From NCBI GenBank assembly GCA_038373865.1, contig JAXGGA010000022.1, positions 310,001-374,000 of the forward strand: DNA of 64,000 bases, given 5' to 3'. Origin of the DNA: Uloborus plumipes (Eukaryota; Arthropoda; Arachnida; Araneae; Uloboridae). This document shows, one piece after another, positions 47,349-61,002 of this stretch (its first letter is position 1; every line of letters begins with the position of its first letter). The notes beneath the pieces were generated by a model, which was not told the DNA's origin, did no database searches, and saw nothing but the letters and a program-made list of their open reading frames with translations. A program made the translations under genes and the position numbers.

Positions 47349-48180
47349 TAGGTGACCCGTGCGGAATTCCGCAAAAAAAAAAAAAAAAAAACTCTAAACT
47401 TAAAATTTAATACGACAATTTTTATTGGCTTCATTTGCGCAACATCGCCATCTACTGCCGTCGTTCTGACAACTTTTCAAAGAGATCAAAGACACGTTCA
47501 CTTTTACAACTACTACAAAAGTGATACCCTATATTAAAATCAAATACCCAAGGCTACTACTAAACTAAATACTAACGTTATAGCAAAACTACCATAGTAT
47601 TTTGAAACAATAAAAGTTACAATTAGGGTTTACCGAGCTAAGCCTTGGCTTGAAATGTCGCATTTAAAATTGATTTGAACAACAATGTAACGATTTTGAC
47701 AGTTGAGCAAAAAATTTAACTTTTTCAAACTTCAATCGCTTATAAGTCGCTTAAACGTGGATTTTCGAGATTCTCGATACGCGGCGCTAGCGGAGAAACG
47801 TTCTAAAGAACGCATTTTTTTTAATCTTTCGAATGAAACCAAAATGGAGACGATACGACAATTATTTCGCTAGATAGAGTCAATTTTGTGCCCAAAAATT
47901 GAAGTTCGAATAAAAAACGAACCAACACTTTTTAGAGGGTGGGTCTAATTTTCGTCAATAGCCCGCGGGATAAGCTTCAAAATCATAAATTTTCTTGCAA
48001 TTCGATAAAGAAATGAGCGAGTTTCGACCGGGTATAGGATTCGGCTTAGAGAAATAATATATGGAGATAATTGTAAATAAATTTATAGTTACTTCTTAAA
48101 GATTGGAATGATCATTTAAGAAAGTTGAAAATGCTACGGACTCGTTACAATATCGTTGCATAGACAATGTAGATTAAATG
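47349..48180 (-). mobile_element. Helitron-like remnant, minus strand
   Basis: Read on the minus strand, it ends with a perfect palindrome GCGGAATTCCGC, then ACGGGTCACCTAGT (end at 47349). Hairpin plus CTAGT is the usual 3' end of helentron-type elements. An A-run (plus strand, 47373-47391) adjoins the hairpin. The 5' limit is a guess. Confidence 0.4.
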
Positions 48181-48254
48181 GAAAGTGCCCTTCAAGCAAA
48201 TTTGGAACAAAACATCTTAAGACCAACTTCTTCTTTCTTTACTTCGTCTCAAAA

Positions 48255-48682
48255 CAGTAGAACCTCGATTTAACCAAAGTGATCAGAATAGGACTACCTT
48301 CGGTAATTAGGGAATTCTGGATAAAAGCGACTAATTACAAAATGTCTGTTACAGGAGACAGCAAAAATTTAAATTCTGGATTTAAGCATACGTACAAATA
48401 ACTGCTTAACTAAATGCGATTTTTTACCTTTTTTACTATTACTATAAACCTCACATTTATGCGATAACGTAACGTAAATTGAATAAGATCTGACATTTTG
48501 TTATGTTATTAATAATGCAGTTAACTTTCATAGTTTGCTATTTAATGAAAAAGAATAAACTAAAACGTAATTTCTCAATAAGTCAATTGTTTTCGAATTA
48601 TTTTTTAATCAAAATAAAGAAAATGGACCTCGGTGAAATGAGCTTTCGGTTTAAAGAACTTCGGACAATCGAGGAAACACTG
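48255..48682. mobile_element. Pogo-like MITE, diverged
   Basis: The ends CAGTAGAACCTCGATTTAACC and, inverse of the right end, CAGTGTTTCCTCGATTGTCC match at about 15 of 20. The right flank is TA; the left TA is lost. 428 bp. Confidence 0.65.
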
Positions 48683-48779
48683 TATTTAAATAGCTGCTGA
48701 AAGGTTAAACTAGTGATGTAATTATACTTTCCTTCAAATGTGCAGATGACGTTGAGAGGAAGATCCGCGTAAGAAAAGA

Positions 48780-49125
48780 CGAAAATCTAATTATGATGTC
48801 AAAAGCAGCAACGTATTAACGTTGGAGAAAAAAGACAACAAGTTAAAGATAAAGATCTTGCTTGTTAGATTTCATTTATATTTCTTTTCTTTTACCATTT
48901 GGGAGAAGGTCATAGCTTAAGTTGTTTCAGTTTGATTTGAAAAGTGGTGGAAAAACGGAAGCAATAAGTGTACTAAAATAAAACGATTTCATATCGCCGG
49001 TTAATTAGACAAATAAACTGCTTCGCCTGTGCTGACTATTTAAAAAAATGACCAAGAAGCTAAAAAATTACAGAAAAAAAAATCAGTAAAGACATCGCAA
49101 GAGTATGAGTCATTAATAAAACCTA
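48780..49125. other. Spacer with a second Helitron-like end near 49125
   Basis: On the minus strand, GCGCGTGGGTCAGCTAGG at about 49142-49125 resembles the end at 47349. Nothing else was recognised. Confidence 0.3.
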
Positions 49126-50170
49126 GCTGACCCACGCGCAGTTTTCGCCCTTTTGTATGCTTGTGAAGTATTAAGGAAACAACCAGAAAAAAAAAGCAAC
49201 TTTAAGAAATATTGTTCATAGTTTAATAAAAATTTTCTTCTCCAGTTTTAATGCAATAGAAAAACTGTGATTTAGAATCCTATAATGAGTTTAGGTTATT
49301 TTTTCTTAGAAATTTTAATCAAAATTAGCTGGCGAAAAAAAGTAGGGTGAGTTCTGGTAAGTACGTCCACGGGGTAAGTGCGTCCACTGGGAATTATATG
49401 AACACTGTTCTGAAATGGCTTCTGCAACACATCGACTATGTTAGATCACTGTCTAATGATAATTTCAATAGGTAGAATTCAGGCCTGGATTCAATAGACG
49501 AAACACAATCAGAGACAACTTAAATGTCTTCAAAAAAAACTCTAAAGTAAAGATTGAGAAGGTTTTGTTTCAGTTTCTCTTGTAGTCATACCAACAGGGT
49601 TCCCACGGTCCTTAAAAGTCCTTAGAAACTCCTTATTTTTCATTTTGAAAAATAAGGGCCCTTAAAAGTACTTATTTTTGATTCAAGGTCCTTAAAATTA
49701 TTTTTAAGTCCTTATTTTTTACTATGGCTAGTAATTTAATGATTTGAAATTGCTAGCAAGAATGAAAAAAGTATTCTTTCAACTTTTCTTTTTTACTGCT
49801 TTCGGATCCTGTGTTGATATCTAAACATTCTCAGTGTGAGCAAAGAAAATAAACGTATATGTGTTGGGGAAGGGAGAGGGGGTAGTTGTCTAGAAAATAT
49901 CCACTCGGCATTTGGAGTTTGCAAAAAATATATATAGACATGAACTAATAGATGCTTTAATAAGAAAAAAAAAAAACCTTTTACCGCTACAAATTGTTTG
50001 TCCTCTCGTATTTCTCCATCTGTAACCCATATCACAATGATTTATTTTAAAACATTGGTGTTCAACCTAAGTCTAAAGAAGCATAGTCATTTGAAGGTTT
50101 GACAAATCCTTTTCAACTAGTTCCTTCAGAACAAAATGTTTTTAGAAGTAAATACTGACATGTAAATACT

Positions 50171-50202
50171 GATTTTTTTTTTTTTTTTTTTTTGTCTGGC
50201 TA

Positions 50203-50239
<37 letters not shown>
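50171..50239. repeat. Poly(T) followed by long poly(A)
   Basis: More than 20 T (50171-50193), a 10-bp spacer GTCTGGCTAC, then about 36 A. It could fold into a hairpin; length is unreliable in most sequencing. Confidence 0.85.
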
Positions 50240-50242
<3 letters not shown>

Positions 50243-50986
50243 CAGGATCTTAAGTCTTTAGTATTTTTGATATCTAATCATATTGAAAGTTTTCTAGATA
50301 GCATCGTGAAACATGGAAAAAGAAAGGAAATTACTTACTAAGAACTGTTATTTTCACTACTTAATTCTTATTTTATTAATACATTTTTTGCAACTATTTC
50401 TTAGAAACCAGTTTCTCAATATTAGGATAATGACATAAGCAGCTACATGGGTCAGCTTTGCAAGCTGTACGCACCACTTTAAAACCATGTTTTTCAACCC
50501 ATGCTGCAGGCATACATTTTGCCTCATTTGAATGCATTATTCATCATGTCAATCAATGCAATCAAATAAAAGTATTTTGTAATCTTGCACATTTGCTACT
50601 TAATTGCTTCCACTTGAAAATTTTAATCCATTTGCATCTGCATTCATTCAAGTAAAAATTATGGTTGACATTCACTAATGGTTATCTTAAAATGCAGTGA
50701 AATTTTTTCAAATAATATAACAGTAGTTCAGTTTGTTATATTTTGTCATAATTTGAATTTTCCAGCTTAAAATTGCAAAACATTTCTCAGATAAATGAAA
50801 TTTTCTCTTCACAAAGCACTACTCTAGACAATTCTTGATCCCCTCTCCTACTGCAAACATTGCATCCAGTGAGTCATGGAAAATCATGGATTTCAAATTC
50901 CAATTGTATCAGATACCTTGCATTTTGTAAAAGTTTGGGTTTGAAGTGTTGCATAAATCTCTTACATTTATCCAAATTGTCTACAT

Positions 50987-52700
50987 CAGTGGTTCTCAGC
51001 CTTTTTTCAGCTACCGCCCCCTTTAGGACTGAACATGTTTTCAACGCCCCCTTTGCAGAAGGGCGTGAAACGGAAGCAGTTTTCTTGACCGTTTTAAGAC
51101 TATTTTGCCCAAACAGAGAGTTCAGTTGAAAAATGACTAGGGGGTAAAAAAAACTTTAAAAAAATAAAAAACTTTTCAAACATAAGATATTTGTTTTTTT
51201 AAAAAGAAGCAGGTAATTTTTTTCCTCTAAAAAGCTGCATCAAATAAGCAACCAAGTGCCGAGAAAAGATCCTTCAAATGAGTGACCTATTTTGAACGTA
51301 AATAAGAGCAAAAAGGTTTGAAATAAAAATACGTTGTTTTCAACGTTTTTTTTTTTAAACTAATATACTTTGAACTTACAGCTATGCTTTACGCGTCCCC
51401 CATTTATGGCAATAACAAAGCCGGACTTTCGATTTTTTCCAGGCGGGACAAAGACTCACACTACCAACCCTACATGTCATCCTTAAAGATTAATTTGCAG
51501 GTTAAAAAGCAGGTTTGATTAAAGTTTTAATTGCAGGAGAAAAAAAATCTTCATATTTACAAATTACAAGATAAATTCAATTCAGAGATTCTTTTTGAGT
51601 ATTTTATGGCTTTGAAAATTCAGACTCCATCACTATGAAGCATTTAAAATTGACGTATTTTTAGGCAAGTTTTGTTAACATTAACAAGGGAGAAAAAAGG
51701 TCCCTTATGAAATTTTTTCAAAATTTCAAATTATTTTAAGGCTAAGGGGTCAGAGCTCCTTCCGTTGTTCTCTGAAGTTGAAGTCTTTTAAAAACCTAAA
51801 TTTAAACTATTTTGTTGGGGTTGAGGGAGTGGTAAAGGTTCGGGAGTAGTCTCCGGAAATTTTTTCACTATACTCTGAAAAACGCAACTGTAAACTACCT
51901 TTGGTGTTGTTACGGCGATGCTCTTACAACATAAAAAGTCGGTCAAGTTTGGTAGCTCTCTTCTAGGAATTTTTAGAAGCCGACTTCCTAAAAAGGCAAT
52001 TCTAGGCTCTTTTTGGTCATGATTAGGGAAAGAGTAGGAGGGTAGTTCGAGATTCCCTCCCGTTATCATTTTTTACAAAATCATTAAACTGACTTTTAAA
52101 ATGATGATTTCTATAGCTCTTCAACAGAAATGTCTAGAAACAAAGTTTCAAGCTTTGTATGGTTATGCTAGAGAAAGAGGTGTGTGGTTCTGGATCTTTG
52201 CCCCGGAAGTTTTTTTGAAAAGTCAAGTTTTCAAAACGCAATTTTAAGCCTTTTTTCTTTTGCTGGCAATAAAAGTTAGGAGAGCAGGGAGAGGTAAGGA
52301 ATTAAGGACTCTTCTTGAGCAATTTTTAAATGGACATCAATTAAACACAATTTTAAGGCTATTTCAGATAGTTACGCAATGAAAGAGGGACCCACCTCAA
52401 AACTTTTTTGAAATTTAAGTGCTATTGGCAAATTTTGGACTGTCTTTGATGACGTTAGGAGAAGGATCAGGGTTCGGGAGACAACTCCAGAAATTTTTTT
52501 TGTAAACTATCCTTACCGGATACATGAGAAAAGGTCTCCTACCCCCCTCCCCCCAAACATGTCCTCTCAAGCAAATTTTAAAATATGCCCACCGCTCCCT
52601 TACCGCCCAAAATATGTCCGCCGCCCAAAAGAGGTTCACCGCCCCTCAACATCGTCCCACCGCCCACCGGGGGTGGTATCGCCCCCGTTGAGAACCACTG
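50987..52700. mobile_element. Innermost hAT (Charlie-like ends) with perfect 8-bp target duplication
   Basis: The ends CAGTGGTTCTCAGCC and ...GTTGAGAACCACTG are typical hAT-Charlie/Tip100 termini. GTCTACAT is duplicated exactly at 50979-50986 and 52701-52708. CCGCCC-rich subterminal sequence lies at both ends. 1.7 kb; no intact transposase frame. Confidence 0.9.
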
Positions 52701-55136
52701 GTCTACATGCAATTCTTTTTAATAAAAGTGAAGAATTCTTCCGCTTAGAACTTGTTTGTTAGAACTAGTTTTGAAACTTTGGCATATCTGTCCTGAATTT
52801 TAGCTCTGTGTATGTAGTTAGGTTTTAGTAAAAGTGATTAATTCACTTTTATAAAATTAAGTTTTTATCATAATTTTACCAAAATCTGAACTATACTGAA
52901 GTAAATAGAAGTAGCATCAAATTAGAATGCCTTTTATTGAAATGCCTTTATTGCTTGCCTTTTATTGAAATCCGTTTTAGCATTTTTGTTTCATTGAGAA
53001 AGATAGTAAATTGACCCCTTTTTTCCTCATTTTAACTTAATGTATTTGTATACGACATATTTTATACTTTTTTCTGCAAAACGCAGAATCAAAGATTCTA
53101 GTGCATCTTGTACTCAAAGCTAGTACTCTTTTGTCCAGTGTTTGATGTAAAATTGCCGCTAGCCTTGGAATTGTCATGAAGAAAAAGTTCAGATCGCAAT
53201 TTTTTTATTTTGAAAATTTTTCTTAATTTGTCTTGGGTTTGAAATGTAATGATAAATGCTTCAAAAACATTTTTTGGGAAAAAAAATGCTTGAAAATAAA
53301 GGCGTGTTTGTGCAACCTATAAAATTCATGCATATTTGTTGACTAATTAATACTTTCGAGGTCCTAATCTTTTGTGAAAAAGGTCCTTAGAAAGTCCTTA
53401 TTTTTTGTTTTGAAAAAGAAGTGGGAACCCTGTACCAAGCAATTGAAGTCAAGAAATGCAAGTTGTTTCTTTTTAGTAATAGCTACTAATAACATACATG
53501 GGGTATTTGGATCAAATACTCTAACTAAAATTTGTTTATATGACGGTACGCACTTTCCCTTTCTTTAAAGTAAGGTGGGGGTAAGTGCGTACTGTCATGA
53601 TGGGGCAAGTGCGTACCACTATCATGAGGCATATGCGTACTATTATGCGGAGCAAGTGTGTACCATTACGTGGAAAATCCGACTCTCGTAATTCACCTTT
53701 AATTTTGCTTATAGCTCTTTTATAAGCCGATTATAAATCTGACGTCATTTCCATCAAGTATTATATTTACATTGAATGCGGTATAAGATTTCAATTTTAT
53801 TCATTACCTCTGAAATATTTTGGCTTTTAGATATCAGTTAGTAAATTTTTGGTTGAAAATAGCGATCATAAACTATACTTAATTTAAACCAGAGTGACAA
53901 ATGAAGCAATGAAATTAAGTGAAACACTAAATAAGGAACCAACTGATTCAAAAAACGGAAGTGGAGTAATGAATAAATTATATTTAAGAAAATTAAGAAC
54001 ACCTTGTGAAAAACTATTTCAATGTACAAGACAAAAAAAGTACAAGTATCATATCATGATCAATTCTTTTTTTTTTTTTTTTTGCTCTTTATTTTGTGTT
54101 TTTTTTACTGCTGCTGATTCTAAAAAGAAAAATATTTTTAAACCGTATTTATTCAAAAAACGGAAAAAAAAAACCGAATTGTTCACTCAGGTCACCTAAC
54201 GATCTACTATACAAATAGAATTAAAGAAAATCACAGGGGTACGCAGACGCACTTACAACAGCGCTATTGCACGCACATGTCTCATCTTACATTAAAGAAG
54301 GGGTAAGTACGAACCCTGGCTTAAACACAGACTGATTAATGTATTAAACCAAAATAAACTATGTAGACTATAAGTAATTATTACTAAATAAAAACAACTT
54401 ACATTTGCTCACTTGGTCTTATTAAAAGGACAAAGGAAGAACCACAGACACAACTCTCTCTATCTTCAAATCACAGTTGTTCGCAAGGCACGTGGGATAT
54501 CACTAATTGCGTTTCATCCATGCAGGCAAGTGCTGATCTCTAGTATTAGGAATCATCACAAGGCAACTACCTAACATATTTAATATGTGCCAGAAGTTTT
54601 TTCCTGCTCATATTCACATAATTTAAGGTGGACGCACGTACCCCGCTAGGTAGGGAAAGTGCGTACCTTAGAATAGGTATCATAAACTAGGTCACAAAAC
54701 CTATGCTTATGGTTTATTTGACATATTATATGCTTGAAAATCTTAGTAAAGGATCTGGAAAGAAAACTAAAAAAAAAAAAATGTGAGTGTACAAGATTTT
54801 TCAACAGAGCAGCATCCTTGAGAACATGAACTTTGAGAAAAAGGGTACGCACATACCAGAACTCACCCTAAATCAAAAGCGACGAAACTCTTCAGGATGG
54901 AACCTGTGATCTTCACGTTTCTTACGTGGCGTGGTATCCAACCACGCCACTGCATCTAACGTAACCAGGACTTTTGCCAGAATGTTATAGGGATACTGAC
55001 AAAGGATGAAATTAATTAGTCAGATGAAGAGTGCTTTGATATTAAGCCATCTCCAAAAAATGTTAAAATGATGAACGCATTGAAGGTGCTAAAACATGGA
55101 GTTCAATAACGCTATGATGTCTTAAAAAATGCACTA

Positions 55137-55659
55137 CCGTCGAACTCGCTTATAACGAGCACGAAGGGACCCTAACATGTTGCTCGTTAAATCCGAGTGC
55201 TCGTTATAAACGGGTCCTTACGGCCGGCGTGAAACCAGAAGGGGTGGTGGTTTGGGAGGTGGTAGTTGAGTTTACTTACAATTTAATTAATACTTACTTT
55301 AATTACATCAATTAATTTAATTAACTACTGTTCTTTATTTAATGATTTCGCTGTAAACAATCAGCCCCACCTGTTATACCGGATTTGTGAACTCTCCCTA
55401 TTGACACTGGAATGCTGGTGGAATTTTTCATACAAAAGTATTGAATCACAGGGGGCGGGGATGATGATAAGAAAGGAATAAAACTAGAAAGATGAGAAAA
55501 AAAGACTGAGAGACAGAAAACATTGCTCATTAAAACCGGGCCTTGCTCGTTAAAAACGAAATTCCATGGACTTAACATTAATTCAACCAAATATTATCGT
55601 TTCCCTCGTTAAATCCGAGTTCTCGTTATATCCGAGCTCGTTATAAACGAGTTTGACTG
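55137..55659. mobile_element. Pogo-like MITE, 523 bp
   Basis: The ends CCGTCGAACTCGCTTATAAC and, inverse of right, CAGTCAAACTCGTTTATAAC match well, with TA on both sides. Internal CTCGTTA(T/A)A(A/T)(A/C)CGAG words repeat near both ends. Confidence 0.8.
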
Positions 55660-57597
55660 TACAAGCAATTTGAAATGCTCTTTTGAAAAATTGCACAAAA
55701 TCAACAATTGATGATTAGTAAAAAATATGTTTCGATTTCATTTTTTACTGGAAGTGTACAGTAGAGTAATGTGAAGCAAAGTGAAATGGTAAGATATTTT
55801 CAGTTTACAACGCCACCTGCAGAGCAATATTTTAACTAAGTTCTTAGACATATAATTGATTCCTGTTAAAAAATAAATAGCTCCAAAGATCAACAAAATT
55901 TACATTTTGATTCGTGGATTTTAAAAAATAATTCATGTATGTATTATAGAATGATAAAATTTTTGTAAATATTATTTTAACTATTAATTGAGATCTACTG
56001 ATACCTAGTGCAATTCTCACTTAGGTAATGCTAGGCATGTTTTGATTTCAAATGTTCAAAGGAATTTGTCAAGTACACGCGGAACAAAGGGAAATAGTTC
56101 ATTTCGTTTGCTTATGCATTCATTTACTAATTCACGTATTCATTTCTTCATTTATTAATTTATTCATTCTTTTACTTATTAATTCACTTATTCATTCATT
56201 CATTCACTCATTTTGTTATTCATTCTCTATTTTATTTACTCATTTCTTTTTCTCATGTATTAATTAATTTATTTATTCGTTTATTTTTTCATAATAATTC
56301 ATTTTTTCGTTTATTTATGCCCTGATTTGATGACAATGACTGTAACTCATCAAGTAGAAAATGTTGCATTACAAACATATTGTATTTTTCACTTTGTCCC
56401 ATGTTTTTTTTAAGTAAAAAATTTCCACTTTTTCGTGAATGTGCAAAATAACTGCCAAATATGAAAAATAACATTTCAACGCAATTTGTATTACAATATA
56501 CATTATTCCTTTCTTATGTATATAGATTTCCAGAACACATTTCCAATTTGTTGATTTTGAAACAGATATGTTATCTTAACTATTTCTCTTTACCCCATAT
56601 TCCCCTACTTAAATATTATATCAATTTTTATTTTATTTTGAAACACAGTAAGGGGTTTAAATAGGTTTATTTATCTAGTTTCTTGATTAGTTTATTTTTA
56701 TATCAATCGATTATTTTTTATCAAAATCACTGTGTCCTAAAGTGGTCACATTAAGCAGAGACTTATAACAATACAACTTATAGAATTTATCTAAAAATGA
56801 AACACCCGATATTCCTTTACTCAGAGTAAGGTTTGCCATCAATGAAAAAGGCGCAGATTGCTCGTAACTTGATCCTGCCACAAAACTTGAAATGATTGCT
56901 TTTAGAGCAGCAGTTAGAGAATCCTAGTTTAGAAGAGAATGTCATCTGATCTTTCTTCCACGGTTTCTGATTCCCATTTTCTTGAGAGGCATTTCTTTGT
57001 ACGACAATCGCCGTTAGATTAATTTGAGAAATTAGTGAACAAACACAAACGGATTCCTGATTTTATATTGAAAACGTATTCTAATCGGAAAATCTTGATT
57101 ATAATGTCAACTTTTTTTTTTTAATCACTGTTCAACTGAAAATGTAAATAAATAAATTAATAAAAAAGAAAGAAAAAAAAAGAATAGCGCCTCTCTGGTT
57201 AGTTGAAGTATGTTTACTTTTTGGTTTATATGGTTGTATGGTTGGGTAATTGGCGCTGCGGGGGGGGGGGGACTGAGCTGGGTTACTTTTATAGCAGTGT
57301 TGCTAAAGTATGCCAACTGAAACCATCTCCAATAACATATTTATTAAGTAAGAATTATTCAGAAGCATTAAAGAATTATGTAGTTCTAAGAGAAAATAAT
57401 AATTTATTAATTGAAAAAAAAAGCTCTTTTGATACTTCATTAGTATTTCTCTTATTTAGTTCATTTTGTGCAAGTAAAGCAAGATATCTTTCTTGAGAAT
57501 TAGCTATAAAACTCTTAAGCTAAAATGAATATAAAAATGCAGTATCAGTTCTAGACATAATACATACAATTCAACTCTGCAGAACAAAAGCGACTAG
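55660..57597. other. Intergenic, simple repeats only
   Basis: (TTCA/TTTA)n-rich stretch at about 56105-56330 and a G-run near 57260. No gene or transposon ends were found. Confidence 0.5.
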
Positions 57598-58101
57598 CAG
57601 TGGCGTGTATATGTTTGAATTTTGGAGGGGGCCAATGTAACCGAACAAAGCCAAGCTTATTTCAGACTTTCGTTAGGGAAAGGGTGGTGGTTCGGGAACT
57701 CTCTACTGGAAATGTTTTAAAATTGATGGCTTGAAAGCCCATTTTAGGCTATCTGTAGTGACGTTAAGAAAAAAGTATGGATTCAGCGGCCCCCATAAAT
57801 TTTGTGACATTGAATTTTTAAATTTACAATTTTATGCTATAATTCGTTGAAAGAAAACGAGGTAGTAGGGTGCTCTCTCTCAGAAAAATTTCGAAATTTA
57901 AGTGATAGAAAACGGTTTGAGGGCTCTCCTGGAAATTTTTCGGCGTTGAAGCTCTTAAGTGAAATTTTAAATTATCTTTGTTGATGTTTGGCGAAACTGG
58001 GAGCAATTCAGGACCTCTCCTTTTCGAAAACACATTTTAAAATTATTTTGGAACAATTTTCCTTGATTCTGGGAGGGGCACATCCCTTATACACGCCCTT
58101 G
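57598..58101. mobile_element. hAT MITE, worn
   Basis: The ends CAGTGGCGTGTATATG and, inverse of right, CAAGGGCGTGTATAAG match in the core. The flanks GCGACTAG and GCGGCTGG agree at 6 of 8. 504 bp with AAATTTT-rich interior; no coding. Confidence 0.6.
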
Positions 58102-60934
58102 GCGGCTGGCACCAACACTGCAAAACAGTTGAATATCATTTTTCGTAAAACTTAAAAAGGTAGAACGTAGAATGGGGCCTCCAAAGTATTTTCGGCTTCA
58201 CTTTGGGCCTCACTTTTTGTTAATTGAACCCTGATCACAATTGATATTTCTGCTGCCCATGTATTTGTAAATGGATCTACACGTACGGACCGCCCCCAAA
58301 AGTTACTCAACATTCACTGAACCCATTCGATATCCAAGCCAAAAGGACGTTCAGCATTTTCAACAATGTTATGCAAGAAGGCTTCAAAAATACCCACTCC
58401 AAAAGCCTGAAAATTTTTGGCATCATTATTCATTCAATCGTTAAGTGGAATTTGTTTAATGAAATATTTTAAAATGAATTCCGTAACTTCAATCATTTAT
58501 CCTCAAGCGAGATTGATGATGCCAAGCATAGTATGAACGACATCGCATCAATCAAAAAAAGTTTAATGTTGCCTTTGACGGCTTGCCTTTAATCCTCTTC
58601 CTCTGAGTGCTTTTCCATCGTTAAAGGAACACGAAAGTATTTTTCTAAGTCATTATAAAGTTACTTAAAATGCTTTCATTATAAACTATGTTCCTGTAAC
58701 ATTTTCGACCATTGATACTGGAAGTCATTTGTGTTTATTCAGATGGCCATTTTACGCTTTAAATTACTTAAAGTCAATTTTGAATAGGAACATTCTTACC
58801 TTAGAGATCATTTTCTTTATTTAGATTAAATTAAAAATAGAGATGGTTTTCGATTTTACAGACATAAATATATTTTGGATTTTTCTCAGTTATTGTTTCA
58901 CATGACGTAAGAGTATGTTTAACGATTAGTCCTGTTCTTCATTACTCTTTATTCTAAAATTTTAAAAATATTTTATCTTTTGAAATAGTTTGGGCGTTCT
59001 CTAACATCAAAGTATGCAGTATAAAACTAATAGTAAATTAAAAATTACTGATTTACAAATAAAATTGTCAATACTTCACAATACTTGGCAATTTGTATTA
59101 ATTACAGTAACTTTTTTCTCTTTGATGTATTGTTAGTATTTATGTTTAGTATTATCTTTAGTTTGTTACTTCTCTTTCTTTATATTTTTGCGGAACTATT
59201 GATAGTGCTTCCAGTACACATATAAACTTTCAACATCAATGCAATGCTTCATTACGAGCTTACTCTAATTTCCACTCTCCACTGAAAAAAAAAATGTAGT
59301 CAGTAATTACAGCAAAAGTACAGAAAAATAACAATAACAATAGTTGCAGAAGTTTCAAAAATTTGTTTGATCATTTCAGAAACAATGTCTGGAGTCAATG
59401 TGGATTTCCCCTCATTGCGATAGCAACAAAAAGTTTGTCGGGGGATTTTTAGTGCACTTTATTGGTTACACATAATTTAAGGGTCATGACCTTGCTTTAC
59501 CAGCCGCTTACGAATTAGAACTTTTTATTTCATGATTAAAAAGTATTTTCAAACAGAAGACTTCGTTTGTGATTGCACAATGACATAATTTTAATCAGAA
59601 AAAACTTCGCTGCATAGCAAATCAATGACGACAGATGTAATTCGTCATTGCGCTACAGGGTGTGAATGCGCTATTACAAATCGATACTGTAATCAGGTCT
59701 TGATTACCTTTTAATTCATACAATTCGTGCTTGTCTATTAAAAAGAGTGTGAAAAATTCTGTATTTTTCCGCAATAAGATAATGTATCTGAAATAAACGT
59801 TTTACCAGCATAGAAATGAATGTGGTTATTGACAACTATATTTTTCTTTTTGGTTTAAATGCTTTATACGGTATTATTAAACTTCAAATTTTAGTATGCA
59901 ACTAATTCAGATGATAAAAGCTAAAATATTTGAAGACTAATCCTCAGCAGTATTTGTAGGTGTCTTAAAATAAAGACTGATTTTTGGAAGCAAAGTTAGT
60001 ACACCAGTTTTTTAATTATAAGTTTATTTGTAATACAGAGGTGAATAAAAAACTTTTCTGATAAAAAAATCTCGATTAAGTTAGCATATATACTTTTAAC
60101 CCGTGGTAGCTGTTTAGTTCATTAAAATATTATTTTAATTATGTCTCGCTTGCTTAACATTTCTCTTTCATTAAATACGTCAAAATCAATCAGGATAAAA
60201 AACTACTGACGGCTGTTGTGAAAGTGCATTCTTTTAAAAAATCAAAGCCTTCCAAAACACACGTTAAAAACAAACCTTAATCTAATGATCATCAATTCTC
60301 AAACTAAGACTTTTATTACATAGCTATCTCATTAGCGTGCATTAAATTTTAGTCCAGAAACTAATTTTTGGGTATAATGTGATTACATTTCTATGCTAAT
60401 ATTATTTTCTTTTACATTATATTATGCTTAGAATTATGTGAGAGCTCGATAAAACGAAGAAATTATCTAGAAAATCCATTTTCGCATGAATTCCCAAAAA
60501 TTTTAATGTTAAAACCATTTGATTCGTTTAAAATTGAAAGTCTGTAGAGGAATAGGGGCATATACAACATCTTTTGATCCCGACTTAAAGTTACTTTCAT
60601 GTTGAAAATTCTAAAACTTTAACTTTCATTAGCAATTGTAACCGCAATGTTTACTGAATGAAAGGAGGCAAAACTGATGATTAATAATTATTTCAATTAA
60701 AAAATGAAGATTTAGAAGATTTTAAAGAAACACCAGAAGAAATTGGGTGCAAATATATCGCTGGCCTGGGAACTTAAACAATTCCAAACAAAAATAAAAA
60801 TAATAATAATAAATTAAACAAATAAATAATAAATGAAACGTTTTAAAACAGGATAAATCAATGGGTCACTTCACATCAATCACTCATTGATATGTGCCAT
60901 AATGTCTTGGACGTTTTTCTCTTTCTTTTATTTT
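58102..60934. other. Intergenic, nothing recognisable
   Basis: AT-rich DNA without supported genes or repeat ends. Confidence 0.5.
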
Positions 60935-60937
60935 CTG

Positions 60938-61002
60938 AAGTAGAAGCTTCGCTTCGAGTGCCGGAAGTCTTGAGTTAGATTCCCACTGGATCTCTGGGTG
61001 TT
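60938..61002 (+). repeat. tRNA-like SINE head or tRNA relic
   Basis: AAGTAGAAGCTTCGCTTCGAG, then TGCCGGAAGTCTTGAGTTAG and ATTCCCACTGG, resembles the anticodon arm to T-arm part of a tRNA (B box GAGTTAGATTCC against GGTTCGANTCC). The 5' half does not fold convincingly, so this is not a working tRNA gene. Confidence 0.35.

Larger units (their letters stand above)
49595..53432. mobile_element. Middle element of nest: hAT-like, CAGGGTTCCCAC ends
   Basis: The ends CAGGGTTCCCAC and ...GTGGGAACCCTG are perfect 12-bp inverse copies. TACCAA flanks both sides (49589-49594 and 53433-53438). Subterminal GTCCTTA(A/G)AAA(G)TCCTTATTTTT motifs occur at both ends. 3.8 kb including the inner hAT. No transposase recognised. 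Confidence 0.75.
49345..54868. mobile_element. Outer element with GGGTGAGTTCTGGTA inverted ends, TA-flanked, hosting nested hATs
   Basis: The left end GGGTGAGTTCTGGTAAGTAC and the inverse of the right end, GGGTGAGTTCTGGTATGTGC, match closely. TA lies at 49343-49344 and 54869-54870. Motifs of the type GGGGTAAGTGCGT(A/C)C recur at both ends (49376, 53576-53665, 54236-54310, 54630-54670). Without its insertion the element is about 1.7 kb. No transposase was recognised. Confidence 0.7.

Noticed and set aside
60938..61002. Functional tRNA gene
   Set aside because: There is no acceptor-stem pairing and the D-arm half is unclear. Only the B box half is tRNA-like.
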